Positions 25,939 through 34,763 of a stretch of DNA of 46,083 nt are shown here, in pieces. Positions within the stretch are counted from its first letter, which is position 1; the number at the start of each line of letters is the position of its first letter. A program made the position numbers and the translations under genes. The stretch comes from CAZGUX01 sp046160045 (GTDB lineage Bacteria > Acidobacteriota > Terriglobia > Bryobacterales > Bryobacteraceae). The DNA lies in assembly GCA_046160045.1 (NCBI GenBank), contig JBJXGR010000011.1, positions 1-46,083 on the forward strand, written 5' to 3'. The notes under the pieces are model-generated. The model saw only the letters and a program-made list of their open reading frames with translations, had not been told where the DNA came from and did no database searches.

Positions 25939-26790
25939 TTAGGGCACAAAGTAGCCGTTGATGTCGACGATCAGATCGGTACGGCCGGTGACGAATACGT
26001 TGATCGAGCCGTCGGCGCCGGCGGGAACGATCGCCGCATTGGCGACGATCCGTCCTTCAAATGAATTCAGCGTCGAGACCAACGGCTGAACCTTGCCGCT
26101 GGGCCAAACGGTGACGTAATACAGGGGTCCGGCGGGCACAACGGTGATGTTCAGCGAGTAGGCCCGGGCGCTGCCGGGAATGCCACAAGCGCTCGAGGGA
26201 ATCGGCAGGTTCCGGATGGACTGTGCGGCGGGAGTGGGCGGGCCGAAGGCGCCGGTGGTTCCTTGCCCCGCTCTCGTATCAGCGACGCGGCACGGCGTCA
26301 CCGCGACGAACCGGAAAGGTCCCGCGCCCGTTGGAGGCGCATCCCCGCTCAACTCCAAAGTGAAGGTTCCCGTCTCCATCTGATAGGTGGTCACCTCGAT
26401 CGTAAAGGTGCCAGCAGCGGGTAAGGTCAAGACACCGGAATCCATCGGTATCCGGGAATTGAGGTTGCCGCCGCCATCGTCGTCCTCGGCCACGATATTC
26501 CCGGCCGGACCGAGCAGGAAGAGGTAGGTGTCCATCGTCGGCGAGTTCAGCGTGATGGAGATCTTCTGGCCGGCAATCCCGGAGAAGACATATCGCTTCG
26601 CGTAGGCCCGCGGCTGGGCCACGTCAAAGGGGCGGGGGAAGGTCGACCGGCAGTCCGTTTCCACAAGCGAACTGGTCACCTTCTGGCCGATGACGAGGCT
26701 CGACGTGCCACAGACCGCGGCCGCCAGTCGCCCATGGGCCGAGAGCACTACCGCCGCGGCCATCAGAAAGCGGATCGTTCCGGCTCCCAC
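25939..26790 (-). CDS. Secreted protein with PPC-like domain
   Basis: 283 residues from the GTG at 26790, which follows AGGGGA by 6 bases and gives a signal peptide (GAGTIRFLMAAAVVLSAHGRLAAA); a GTG 11 codons earlier is the alternative. Residues ~28-145 form a pre-peptidase C-terminal (PPC) beta-sandwich: YVFSGIAGQKISITLNSPTMDTYLFLLGP, AEDDDGGG and AAGTFTIEVTTY. The C-terminal half (FVAVTPCRVADTR, NITVVPAGPLYYVTVWPSG, VDINGYFVP) is a module common in acidobacterial and related secreted proteins but without a known activity. Probably an extracellular binding or structural protein. Confidence 0.8.
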   Translation of the reverse strand: MGAGTIRFLMAAAVVLSAHGRLAAAVCGTSSLVIGQKVTSSLVETDCRSTFPRPFDVAQPRAYAKRYVFSGIAGQKISITLNSPTMDTYLFLLGPAGNIVAEDDDGGGNLNSRIPMDSGVLTLPAAGTFTIEVTTYQMETGTFTLELSGDAPPTGAGPFRFVAVTPCRVADTRAGQGTTGAFGPPTPAAQSIRNLPIPSSACGIPGSARAYSLNITVVPAGPLYYVTVWPSGKVQPLVSTLNSFEGRIVANAAIVPAGADGSINVFVTGRTDLIVDINGYFVP

Positions 26791-26961
26791 CTTGATTCCC
26801 CTCGGGGCGGCCCCAGTCGGCACCAGGCGAAAGCCCTCCCTCGCGGTCGGGCCTCGGATTATGCCACGACTGATTTTCGCATGGGGCCCGCGGCGGCGAA
26901 ATAGTGGTTAACCCTGAAACTCCGCCGAGTCGTCGCGTATGACTATGGGGTCTTCCGGCGG

Positions 26962-28482
26962 CTATCTGGATCGAGGCCGCGCCAGGAACATGAACTGATA
27001 GCCAAACAAGGTGGGCCAAACGACCGTCGCCAGACGCAGCAACCGGTTGAGGACCCGCATCACGGGATTCTCCGCCGTCAGCCCAAGCGCCAGCTCCAGG
27101 GGGATGACCGTGATCATTTCGGAGACGATTTCGTAGCCCGTCTCGCGCAGCAGCGCCCGCGCGGACTTTCGGGTAAAGAAGCGCAAGTGGGTCCGGTCCA
27201 GGATTCCCCGAGCCGTGTAGTCGAACCGGCCCGACAGCAGCAGCAGCCGCACCGTGATGTTGGCGACATTAGGAAGCGAGACCAGCACTTTGCCGTCGCT
27301 GTCCAGGACCCGGGAGCACTGGGCCAGAACCTTCTCCGGATTCGGTAGGTGCTCGAGCACGTCCATCAGCAGCACCAGGTCAAATCGCTTCCCGGCGCTC
27401 TCCGCATAGTGGCGGACCCGGTCCAGTCCGTGGTCGAGATCCCCGGCGAAATAGCATTCCATCGCGTCGGCGTGCTTCGGCTGATCGAGCAGATCCACGC
27501 CCACGACGCGGTGGCCCATCGACGCCAGACGCGAGGCGATAAAACCCTCACCGCAGCCCAGTTCGAGAATCCGCTGGTTGCGGCCCGCCGTATGCCAGAG
27601 AAAGTCGTGACTGGAATACCGGCTCGTCTTGATCGGGTAGTGAACCCAGTATTCTTCGAATTCGGGCGCGGCCTCGATCGAATTCACGGTTCGGCGGTAG
27701 CGCAGGACGGCCCGCACCACGTCCCGGGCATATCGCATCCCGTTGACGTAGCAGATCTCGCCGCCGTAGTACGTGGGAATCGGAACTTCCCGAATCCGCA
27801 TCCCCTGGTGCCGCAGTTTGACGATAATCTCGGTGTCGAAGTGAAAATCGTCCGTCATCTTCGACAGATCGAGTTTCCTCAAGGCGTGCAGGTTATAGGC
27901 GCGGTACCCGGAGTGAAACTCGCTGAGATTCATTCCCAGCGCCCGGTTCTCGAAGAATGTCAGTATCCGGTTCCCGACAAACTTGTAGAGCGGCATCCCA
28001 CCCTGCAGGGGACCGCCGTAGTCGGGCATCATGCGCGACCCGAACACCGCATCCGCCTCGTCCTCGACAATCGGCCGGTACATCGACGCCAGGATCTCCG
28101 GCGCGTACTGCCCGTCTCCGTGCAGCAGAATGACAATGTCAAAGCCTTTGTCGATGAAGTACTGATATCCGCGCTTCTGGTTGCCGCCGTAGCCCTGGTT
28201 CCGGGCATTTCTGAGGACGGTCAGCTTTTCGCCCGCGCGCTGGTCGGCGGCCTTGAAACCCAGCGCCAGTTCGTAGGTGTGATCCTGGCTCGAGTCGTCG
28301 AAGATCGCCACTTCCGCGACGTTGTCCCACACGTCGGGCGGAATTCGCTTCAGGACCTTGTTGACTAGAGTCGTGACCGCGTTGTAGGCCACCACCAGAA
28401 TGCCGATCTTCCTGCCCTTTGCGTCCGCGATCGCCGATTGAGCGGTGACCCGGCTTGCGGCTTTCTCCACTGCGGCATTCAT
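26962..28482 (-). CDS. Fused GT2 glycosyltransferase and SAM-dependent methyltransferase
   Basis: 506 residues. Residues 26-260 are a family 2 glycosyltransferase resembling dolichyl-phosphate-mannose synthases: ILVVAYNAVTTL, AIFDDSSQDHT, RNQGYGGNQKRGYQYF, LLHGDGQYAPEI (DxD-like acid), and SGYRAYNLHALRKL. Residues 300-450 are a class I methyltransferase: RILELGCGEGFIASRLA (SAM motif I), VVGVDLLDQ, DLVLLMDVLEHLPNP and LVSLPNVAN. No clear membrane helices apart from a hydrophobic end (WPTLFGYQFMFLA). Likely adds and modifies a sugar on a lipid carrier. No genes of a pathway surround it, so the product is unknown. Confidence 0.9.
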   Translation of the reverse strand: MNAAVEKAASRVTAQSAIADAKGRKIGILVVAYNAVTTLVNKVLKRIPPDVWDNVAEVAIFDDSSQDHTYELALGFKAADQRAGEKLTVLRNARNQGYGGNQKRGYQYFIDKGFDIVILLHGDGQYAPEILASMYRPIVEDEADAVFGSRMMPDYGGPLQGGMPLYKFVGNRILTFFENRALGMNLSEFHSGYRAYNLHALRKLDLSKMTDDFHFDTEIIVKLRHQGMRIREVPIPTYYGGEICYVNGMRYARDVVRAVLRYRRTVNSIEAAPEFEEYWVHYPIKTSRYSSHDFLWHTAGRNQRILELGCGEGFIASRLASMGHRVVGVDLLDQPKHADAMECYFAGDLDHGLDRVRHYAESAGKRFDLVLLMDVLEHLPNPEKVLAQCSRVLDSDGKVLVSLPNVANITVRLLLLSGRFDYTARGILDRTHLRFFTRKSARALLRETGYEIVSEMITVIPLELALGLTAENPVMRVLNRLLRLATVVWPTLFGYQFMFLARPRSR

Positions 28483-28528
28483 GGCTTTGCTGCTAGTGTA
28501 ACAGCCTCGGTGATTCGCCGTAGATACG

Positions 28529-29029
28529 CTATCGAGCTTGCGTCACCTCGCTGGCGGCCGGCTCCTTTCGGATGCGCCGGTATTCGGCTTTCGCCCAACT
28601 GCCGAGTGCGATACGATCCGCAGGGCTCAGGAGGGAATAGGGGTGCAGGAGGGTGTACTGGCGGGGAGGCATTCGGTGAGCCGCCGCCGAACTGGCCAGG
28701 CTGGCCATGAATCCCAGCCTCTTGCCCTTGGACGACTGTTCCCATTCGGAGAGGTTGAAGATGCTTCGTCCGCGGTTGACGTCCCGTTGGATCATCCAAC
28801 GCACTGGGGCAAAATGCGCATACCAAGGCCACCGCGTGTAATTGGTGTGGCAGTCGACGCAGGAGCGCTCGAAGATGGTAGCCACCTCCCGTGGGGGGTG
28901 TAAGCCTCCGAGAACCGGACCAGAGCTGGGATTGGTGGGAAGAGGCCGTAGGCACAACAAGATCCCGACAACCGGCAGGCCCGCCAGCCACCACCTCCCG
29001 CGCAGAAAATTCATCCATCTGTGTGCCAT
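28529..29029 (-). CDS. Haem-binding domain protein, membrane-anchored
   Basis: 166 residues. A hydrophobic N-terminal helix (WWLAGLPVVGILLCL) anchors it or exports it. The rest matches the Haem_bd family: IFERSCVDCHTNYTRWPWYAHFAPVRWMIQRDVNRGR, with CxxCH (C57, C60, H61) for covalent c-type haem, and FNLSEW. The conserved YPWY/WPWY and SNIAP-like patterns are present. It should act in the periplasm, perhaps as an electron-transfer or sensing protein. Transcribed alone. Confidence 0.88.
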   Translation of the reverse strand: MAHRWMNFLRGRWWLAGLPVVGILLCLRPLPTNPSSGPVLGGLHPPREVATIFERSCVDCHTNYTRWPWYAHFAPVRWMIQRDVNRGRSIFNLSEWEQSSKGKRLGFMASLASSAAAHRMPPRQYTLLHPYSLLSPADRIALGSWAKAEYRRIRKEPAASEVTQAR

Positions 29030-29178
29030 TCGAAGCGCACCTCCTTGAGACCGTTACGCGGGTTTAGCCCTAGAGCAAGTTCCCGACACCACCAGACAGG
29101 GCATGCCAGAGGCCAAAGTAAAGCGGCGCGTTTGGCCCTACTGCCCGCCATCGCAGCCGCCGATAGGAGCCAAGACTC

Positions 29179-30618
29179 ATGCCCGTCTCGAATCGCGTCC
29201 GCCGGATCGTGTTGTCGCTGCTCCTGTTGATTCCCTGTTTCTGGACGGCCCGGATACAGTCGACCGATCTTGGCAGCCACATTTATAATGCCTGGCTGAC
29301 TCAACTCGTGAAGGCTGGCCAAGCGCCGGGCCTGGAGTTGGCATCGCCCAGCACCAACGTCCTGTTCGACTGGATGCTGGAATCGCTGCTAGGGCCGCTT
29401 GGGCCCGATCTGGCACAGGGTATGGCAGTCTCTTTCGCGGTGCTGGTGTTCTTTTGGGGAGCGTTTGCCTTCCTCCAAGCCCTGACCGTGGATGGCCCCT
29501 GGGCCCTGGCTCCTTCCCTGGCGATGCTGACCTACGGCTGGGTTTTTCACATGGGTCTGTTCAACTTTTACCTGTCGGCGGGAATGTCGCTGGTGGCGTT
29601 GGCAGGGGCATGGAAGGGCTCCCGGGCCGGAATGGCCGCCGCGCTACCGATCCTCGCGCTGGCCTGGACGGCTCATTCGCTGCCGGTGGCATGGGCCGTC
29701 GCCGTGTTTTTGTACGCCCGGGCCGCCGGGGCGCTCGACCCGGGGCGCCGGTGGATCCTCGCGGGCCTGGCCCTGATGGCGCTGGTAGCCATCCGCCTGT
29801 TTCTCGACGCCCGTTTCAAGACGGTCTGGGTTTCGCTGCAGATGTTCGGGTTGCTGGCGGTCGACCAGGTCTGGGTGTTCGGCTTCAAGTATTACGTGCT
29901 CATGATCGTGATGGGCATCCTGTGGAGTTTCCTGTTGTTGCGCCTCACGCATCTCTCGAGTTTTGCCGGCCTGCTGCGGCAGCCTTCGTTCCAGATCGCG
30001 GTGCTCACGGCGCTGGGCGTCGTGCTGATTCCCACCAGTGTGAACCTCCCGGGCCGCGGCATGGAACTCAGCCTGATCGCCGAGCGGATGACGCTGCTGA
30101 GCGGAGTGGTGTTGTGCGGAGTCATGGCGGCGGCACAGCCTCTGCGCTGGCAGAGGATCTCGCTCACAGCGGTGGCGCTGGTTTACTTCTCGTTCCTGTT
30201 TGTCGACACACGCAGACTCGATCAGGTCGAATCGAGGATGGAACACCTTCTCCGCGGACTTCCACGCGGCAGCCGTGTCGTCAGTTCCTTCTACGATCCG
30301 GGCAGCCGGGTGTTTCTGATCGCCCACACCCTCGACCGCGCCTGTCTCGGGCACTGTTTCAGCTATGGAAACTACGAGCCCCCGTCGGGATGGTTCCGTG
30401 TACGGGTGAAGCACGACAACCCGTATGTGGTGACCAGAGGGGCCGACTCCCTGGCGATCGACATGGGCAAATACGTGGTCGAGCCTCGCGATCTTCCGCT
30501 CTATCAGGTCACTCTCTGTGGCGAAGAGCTGAACACCATGTGCACTAAGCCCCTGGCGGCCGGCGAGACGGTAAAGTCGAACCGCGTTTTCTGGGTCACG
30601 CCCAAAGTCTGGTGGTGA
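29179..30618 (+). CDS. Polytopic membrane protein, possibly GT-C-like
   Basis: 479 residues with about ten hydrophobic segments (for example ~12-25, ~76-105, ~108-140, ~150-175, ~185-205, ~225-250, ~265-285, ~300-325, ~330-345). After the last helix (about residue 345) there is a soluble C-terminal tail of ~130 residues that includes several cysteines (RACLGHCFSYG, LCGEELNTMC). An early acidic-aromatic loop (TDLGSHIYNAWL) recalls GT-C glycosyltransferases of the ArnT/Pmt type. Function is not certain. Next to the haem-binding gene, divergently transcribed. Confidence 0.75.
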   Translation: MPVSNRVRRIVLSLLLLIPCFWTARIQSTDLGSHIYNAWLTQLVKAGQAPGLELASPSTNVLFDWMLESLLGPLGPDLAQGMAVSFAVLVFFWGAFAFLQALTVDGPWALAPSLAMLTYGWVFHMGLFNFYLSAGMSLVALAGAWKGSRAGMAAALPILALAWTAHSLPVAWAVAVFLYARAAGALDPGRRWILAGLALMALVAIRLFLDARFKTVWVSLQMFGLLAVDQVWVFGFKYYVLMIVMGILWSFLLLRLTHLSSFAGLLRQPSFQIAVLTALGVVLIPTSVNLPGRGMELSLIAERMTLLSGVVLCGVMAAAQPLRWQRISLTAVALVYFSFLFVDTRRLDQVESRMEHLLRGLPRGSRVVSSFYDPGSRVFLIAHTLDRACLGHCFSYGNYEPPSGWFRVRVKHDNPYVVTRGADSLAIDMGKYVVEPRDLPLYQVTLCGEELNTMCTKPLAAGETVKSNRVFWVTPKVWW

Positions 30619-30706
30619 CCGCCATGTGTTTCCAAAGCAGTGAAACACAGCCCGGCCGGCATCCGATGGCGGTGTTTCCGCCGTATCGGATCAAGGAGCC
30701 TATCGA

Positions 30707-31111
30707 ATGTCGATTGAAACGAACCTCTCCGCGCTGTATCGCGCGCTCGACTACTTCGGCGATCCTGCGCGCCGCGAAGCTTATTTTGATCTCTATGACG
30801 AATCGATCCGGCTGATTGGCTATGCGGGAGTGGAACCCGGCATGGCCGGAGTGAAACGGTTCTACGAGAATCTCTGGAGCACCTTTCCCGACGCTGCGGT
30901 TCAGGTGGATGAGGCGTTCGGCGTGGACGACAAGGTGGTCTGCCGCTTCACGATGACCGGCACTCATCGCGGGGAGTTCCTGGGCGTGGCGCCGACGGGG
31001 AAGACGATCACTCTGCCCGGAATCACCATTCTCCGGTTCGCCAACGGGAAGTGTGTCGAGCGCTGGAGCCAGGCGGACTTCCTGGGGGTCCTGAAGCAGG
31101 TCGGAAGCTAA
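30707..31111 (+). CDS. SnoaL-like (NTF2-fold) protein
   Basis: 134 residues, AAGGAG 8 bases before the ATG. NTF2-like fold with the SnoaL-like/ester-cyclase pattern: YFDLYDESIRLIGYAGVEPGMAGVKRFYENLWSTFPD, CRFTMTGTHRGEFLGVAPTGK, and ILRFANGKCVERWSQADFLG. The repeated TG-H-GEF and W-Q-D residues are conserved in this group. Such proteins bind small hydrophobic ligands and some catalyse cyclisation or isomerisation. Convergent with the SDR gene, 18 bases apart. No pathway evident. Confidence 0.85.
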   Translation: MSIETNLSALYRALDYFGDPARREAYFDLYDESIRLIGYAGVEPGMAGVKRFYENLWSTFPDAAVQVDEAFGVDDKVVCRFTMTGTHRGEFLGVAPTGKTITLPGITILRFANGKCVERWSQADFLGVLKQVGS

Positions 31112-31129
31112 ACCGCGACCGTCGGGCCG

Positions 31130-31927
31130 TTACAGCTTGTCCCATTCGAAGAGCGGGTGATTCCACGACATCCCGCCGTCCATGACAACCGTCTCGCCCG
31201 TGATGTAGTCGGCATAGTCCGAGCAGAGATACGCTGCCAGGTTCGCGAGTTCTCCGTGCTCGCCCGCGCGCCCCACGGGCACGGCCCGCCGCATGCGCTC
31301 GTGCTGCTCTTCGGGGTCGCCTGGCCACAATCGTTCCGCGGCGCCCGGTGTTGGGAAGAAACCCGGTGCAATCGCCTTGACCAGAATGTGGTACCGCGCC
31401 CACTCCACGGCCAGCGTTCGGGTCATCGCGAGAACCCCGGCCTTCGCCGAGGCGGAGTGGATCGTCCCCGGACTGGCTCCGAACGCATAGGTCGCGAGAA
31501 TATTGAGGATGCGGCCGGATTTCTGCTCTTTCATATAGGGAAATGCCGCGCGGCAGCAGAAAAATGTTCCGTTGAGGACGATATCCACTACCGAGCGCCA
31601 GCCGTTATAGCTGAGTTTCTCGGCCGGGCACAGAAAGTTGCCGGCGGCATTGTTGATGAGGATGTCGATCCGGCCGTAGGCGTCGCTGGCGGCTCGCATC
31701 ACCGCCTCAACCTCCTCGGGTTTGCGCACGTCCGCGCCGACGGCGAGAGCCTCGCCGCCGGCGGCCACAATCTCGTCGCGGGCCGCCGTCAGATTCTCCA
31801 GGTTGCGGCTCGCCAACACCGTTCGGGCGCCCAACTCGGCGAACCGCCGCGAGAAGGACTTCCCGAGCCCAGTGCCGCCTCCCGTAATCACGGCAACTTT
31901 TCCATCGAAGATGCGATTGCGAAACAT
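31130..31927 (-). CDS. SDR resembling 2,4-dienoyl-CoA reductase
   Basis: 265 residues. Rossmann TGGGTGLG at 15-22, NNAAGNFL for the catalytic-asparagine motif, and HSASAKAGVLAMTRTLAVEW where the usual tyrosine is replaced but the lysine kept; the replacement is characteristic of the 2,4-dienoyl-CoA reductase branch. PGFFPTPGAAERLW and GETVVMDGGMSW follow. It would reduce 2,4-dienoyl-CoA in fatty acid oxidation, or a related enoyl substrate. A palindrome at 31933-31942 overlaps its probable -10 (TATACT), and the TrmB-type regulator is divergent, so the regulator may control it. Confidence 0.88.
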   Translation of the reverse strand: MFRNRIFDGKVAVITGGGTGLGKSFSRRFAELGARTVLASRNLENLTAARDEIVAAGGEALAVGADVRKPEEVEAVMRAASDAYGRIDILINNAAGNFLCPAEKLSYNGWRSVVDIVLNGTFFCCRAAFPYMKEQKSGRILNILATYAFGASPGTIHSASAKAGVLAMTRTLAVEWARYHILVKAIAPGFFPTPGAAERLWPGDPEEQHERMRRAVPVGRAGEHGELANLAAYLCSDYADYITGETVVMDGGMSWNHPLFEWDKL

Positions 31928-31932
31928 GGTTC

Positions 31933-31942
31933 AGTATATACT
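31933..31942. promoter_or_regulatory. Palindrome AGTATATACT upstream of the SDR gene
   Basis: A perfect 10-bp palindrome at 6-15 bases before the SDR start. Read on the minus strand it includes TATACT, a good -10 box, ending 5 bases before the ATG. It could be a promoter, an operator for the divergent TrmB-type regulator, or both. Confidence 0.4.
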
Positions 31943-32083
31943 TTAGAAAATCAAAACCCGGAGAAAGCCGCCTCGCGAGGGAGTTCCAGAAGGGCGGGCC
32001 TTTCGATCGCCGCCGTCGATCGTCAGGTGGAGGTTCCGGCTACGGACTTACAGCAACGGCGGCGATCGGGCGAAAGAGGAGAC

Positions 32084-32902
32084 ATGGCGGAGGAATTGGA
32101 AGGACAGGAATTCCAGAGGTTCTGGCGGCGGCTGCAGCAGTTGGGGCTAAACGCCTACGAGTCGCGATCGTATCTGGTATTGCTGGGGCACCCGCGCTTC
32201 AAGGCCCTGGAACTTGCAGCGCGATCCCACGTCCCGCGCCAGAAGATCTACGAGGTGCTCGACAGTCTTGTCGAGAAGGGTTTCGCCCGTGTTATTCAGG
32301 AGAAGACCAAACTCTTTTCCGCGGTCGAGCCCACGCTGGCCATTCCCAGCTATCTGGCGCGCCGGCGGCAGTCGCTCGAGCAGGAACTCACCGACCAGCA
32401 TCGCCATGCCTCGGGCCTGATCGAAGACCTGACGACGATGTACGCCGAAGGCCAGGGCGGCCGCGGAACGCTCGACTTTCTGCGCATCGTTGCCGAACCC
32501 GCGCAAACCGCGGCGGAGTACCGCCGCATGCTGGCGGAGGTGCAGCGTGAGTATGTCGAGTTCTCGCGGCCTCCCTATGCGGTCGACCCGTTGGACGAAA
32601 AACTCGTCAAACAGGCGCGGGAACGGGGTGTTGCCTGCAGGCTTCTGATCGAGTCCGCCACACTGGACGAGGCGCACCGGCAGCGTCTGACGGAATACTC
32701 CGCCGCAGGTGTGGAGATTCGCCGGGCCGCCTCGCTGCCGATGAAGCTTGCGGTTTTCGATGGCCGCCGGGGCATGATCGCTCTGCTCGATCCGGTGCTG
32801 ACGCGTCCGGCATGGACGGCGGTGGTCTTCGATCACGAGGGCATGGGCGAAGCGATGGCCGGCCTGTTCGAAGACCACTGGGGCCGAGCCGCCGCGTTCT
32901 GA
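32084..32902 (+). CDS. TrmB-family transcriptional regulator
   Basis: 272 residues from the ATG at 32084 (AGAGGAG 4-10 bases ahead). The frame is open ~300 codons further up, but that is antisense to the SDR gene. N-terminal winged helix-turn-helix of the TrmB type: LGLNAYESRSYLVLLGHPRFKALELAARSHVPRQKIYEVLDSLVEKGFARV, followed by a helical linker (RRRQSLEQELTDQHRHA) and a C-terminal ligand-binding-like region. TrmB regulators usually sense sugars or other small molecules. Divergent from the SDR gene across 156 bases. Autoregulation and control of the SDR are plausible, not shown. Confidence 0.85.
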   Translation: MAEELEGQEFQRFWRRLQQLGLNAYESRSYLVLLGHPRFKALELAARSHVPRQKIYEVLDSLVEKGFARVIQEKTKLFSAVEPTLAIPSYLARRRQSLEQELTDQHRHASGLIEDLTTMYAEGQGGRGTLDFLRIVAEPAQTAAEYRRMLAEVQREYVEFSRPPYAVDPLDEKLVKQARERGVACRLLIESATLDEAHRQRLTEYSAAGVEIRRAASLPMKLAVFDGRRGMIALLDPVLTRPAWTAVVFDHEGMGEAMAGLFEDHWGRAAAF

Positions 32903-32988
32903 GCGGCCGCGAACTCACAGGCTGGAACGCAGCCCGAGGAGGGTTCGCCGGCCTTCCCGCGGTTTCCCGGTAGCATGGTTTGTAAGGC

Positions 32989-33972
32989 ATGATCATCACG
33001 CGCTCACCCCTGCGGGTTTCCCTGGGCGGAGGAGGTACCGACCTGTCGTCTTACTATCGTGAGCACGGCGGCTTCCTCATCGCCGGGGCCGTGGATAGAT
33101 ACGTATACATCACCATCCACGGACGATTCGTCGACGCCTTTCTGCTCAAGTACTCTCAACTTGAGGAGACCTCCTCGATCGACGCGATCCGGCATCCGAT
33201 CATTCGGGAGGCGCTGAGGAGTGTCAGTATCCGGGAACGGAATCTGGAGATCACGAGCATGGCCGACATTCCGGCGGGGACGGGGCTCGGCTCATCCGGG
33301 AGCTTCACCACGGCCCTTCTGAAAGCGTTGCACGCCTACAAACGAAACCTCGTTCAGCCACACGAACTTGCCGAGCAGGCGTGTCACATCGAAATCGACT
33401 TGCTGAACGAACCCATCGGTAAGCAGGACCAATACATCGCCGCTTTCGGAGGCATTACTTGCCTGGAGTTCGACACGAGCGGCGCAGTGAAGGCCTGGCC
33501 GTTAGCCATTTCCGAGGAGACTCTCTTCAACCTGGAGGACAATCTGTTGCTGTTCTTCACGGGCTATTCCCGCTCGGCGTCATCCATTCTCGAAGAACAG
33601 GATCGAAAGAGCAAGGAATCAGACGCGGAGATAACGAACAACCTGCACTTCATCAAGAAGCTTGCCTACCAAAGCAAGGAGGCCCTGGAGAACGGGGACC
33701 TGCCGGGGTTCGCGCGGCTCATGGACGTGCACTGGGAGCACAAGAAGCGGCGGAGTTCCCGCATCAGCAACGATCAAATCGACCAGTGGTACAGCTGCGC
33801 CATGGCCAACGGCGCGCTGGGCGGGAAGCTCATTGGCGCGGGCGGCGGCGGCTTCCTGATGTTCTATGCCGGCGACAAAGCGCTCCTCCGTCACGCCATG
33901 CGGAAACAGGGTCTCAAAGAGGTGCGGTTCCGGTTCGACTTCGAAGGGACACGAGTCCTGTCACAGGGCTAG
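32989..33972 (+). CDS. hddA: D-glycero-D-manno-heptose 7-phosphate kinase
   Basis: 327 residues. GHMP kinase: opening MIITRSPLRVSLGGGGTDL is the HddA-type start, ATP-binding PAGTGLGSSGSFTTALLKA at residues 95-113, and C-terminal LIGAGGGGFLMFY. EPIGKQDQYIAAFGG is also characteristic. In the GDP-D-alpha,D-heptose pathway it phosphorylates heptose 7-phosphate at C1. First gene of a tight operon with hddC (14-base gap), the SIS-HAD fusion and the transaldolase. Precedes a surface polysaccharide gene set. Confidence 0.9.
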   Translation: MIITRSPLRVSLGGGGTDLSSYYREHGGFLIAGAVDRYVYITIHGRFVDAFLLKYSQLEETSSIDAIRHPIIREALRSVSIRERNLEITSMADIPAGTGLGSSGSFTTALLKALHAYKRNLVQPHELAEQACHIEIDLLNEPIGKQDQYIAAFGGITCLEFDTSGAVKAWPLAISEETLFNLEDNLLLFFTGYSRSASSILEEQDRKSKESDAEITNNLHFIKKLAYQSKEALENGDLPGFARLMDVHWEHKKRRSSRISNDQIDQWYSCAMANGALGGKLIGAGGGGFLMFYAGDKALLRHAMRKQGLKEVRFRFDFEGTRVLSQG

Positions 33973-33986
33973 GGTATTGAGAAGCG

Positions 33987-34721
33987 ATGTCTTGTGGCGA
34001 ACTTCCCCCTGTGGTGATTCTGGCGGGCGGTCTGGCGACGCGACTCCGGCCACTCACTGAACGGATTCCGAAGTCCCTGGTTGAAATCGCCGGGCACGCC
34101 TTCCTCTGGCATCAACTATTGCTGCTCAAAAGCCGGGGCATCGGTCGGGTGGTCCTTTGCGTCGGATACCTGGGAGAGATGATCCGGGACCGGTTCGGCG
34201 ACGGCTCGGAGTTGGGGATTTGCGTCGACTACTCCTTCGACGGCCCGGCGCTGCTCGGCACCGCCGGAGCCGTGCGCCAGGCCCTTCCTCTTTTGCCCGG
34301 CGAGTTCTTTCTGCTTTATGGCGATTCCTATTTGACCTGCGACTACGCGGAGGTCGCCACGGTTTTCCGGGGCCAGGCGTGCCGGGGACTGATGACGCTC
34401 TACCGCAATGAGGGCTCCTATGACGCGAGCAACGTGGAATACGATGGCTCGCGGATCCTCCGATACGACAAAAGACATCGCACGCAGGCTATGCGGCACA
34501 TCGACTACGGGCTGGGCGTTTTTCAGAAGTCAGTCTTCGCCGGTTTGCCGGCCGAAGAGCCAAGGGATCTGGCCGATGTCTACAGCGACCTTCTTCGCAA
34601 GGGAGACCTGGCAGCCTTCGAGGTGAAGGAGCGGTTCTTCGAAATTGGCTCTGTGGAAGGCTTGCGGGATACTGCCGAATACCTGGAGGGAGTGCTGAGC
34701 CGGGGTGACACTTCAGGATAA
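33987..34721 (+). CDS. hddC: D-glycero-D-manno-heptose 1-phosphate guanylyltransferase-like
   Basis: 244 residues. Nucleotidyltransferase: VVILAGGLATRLRPLTERIPKSLVEIAG (residues 9-36), LLYGDSYLTCDY (catalytic D), and DYGLGVFQKS. The LCVGYLGEMIRDRFGDGSELG segment is shared by the HddC/RfbA/mannose-1-P group. By context it should activate D-glycero-D-manno-heptose 1-phosphate with GTP, giving the GDP sugar, but sequence alone would also allow other sugar 1-phosphates. Located directly between hddA and the SIS-HAD fusion. Confidence 0.82.
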   Translation: MSCGELPPVVILAGGLATRLRPLTERIPKSLVEIAGHAFLWHQLLLLKSRGIGRVVLCVGYLGEMIRDRFGDGSELGICVDYSFDGPALLGTAGAVRQALPLLPGEFFLLYGDSYLTCDYAEVATVFRGQACRGLMTLYRNEGSYDASNVEYDGSRILRYDKRHRTQAMRHIDYGLGVFQKSVFAGLPAEEPRDLADVYSDLLRKGDLAAFEVKERFFEIGSVEGLRDTAEYLEGVLSRGDTSG

Positions 34722-34763
34722 GATGATGAACAGTCTGGCGCCTCAAACCGGCGGACAAGCTTA

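Noticed and set aside
31157..32083. Upstream extension of the TrmB-type regulator frame
   Set aside because: It lies antisense to the SDR gene; the ATG at 32084 with a good ribosome site gives the natural start.
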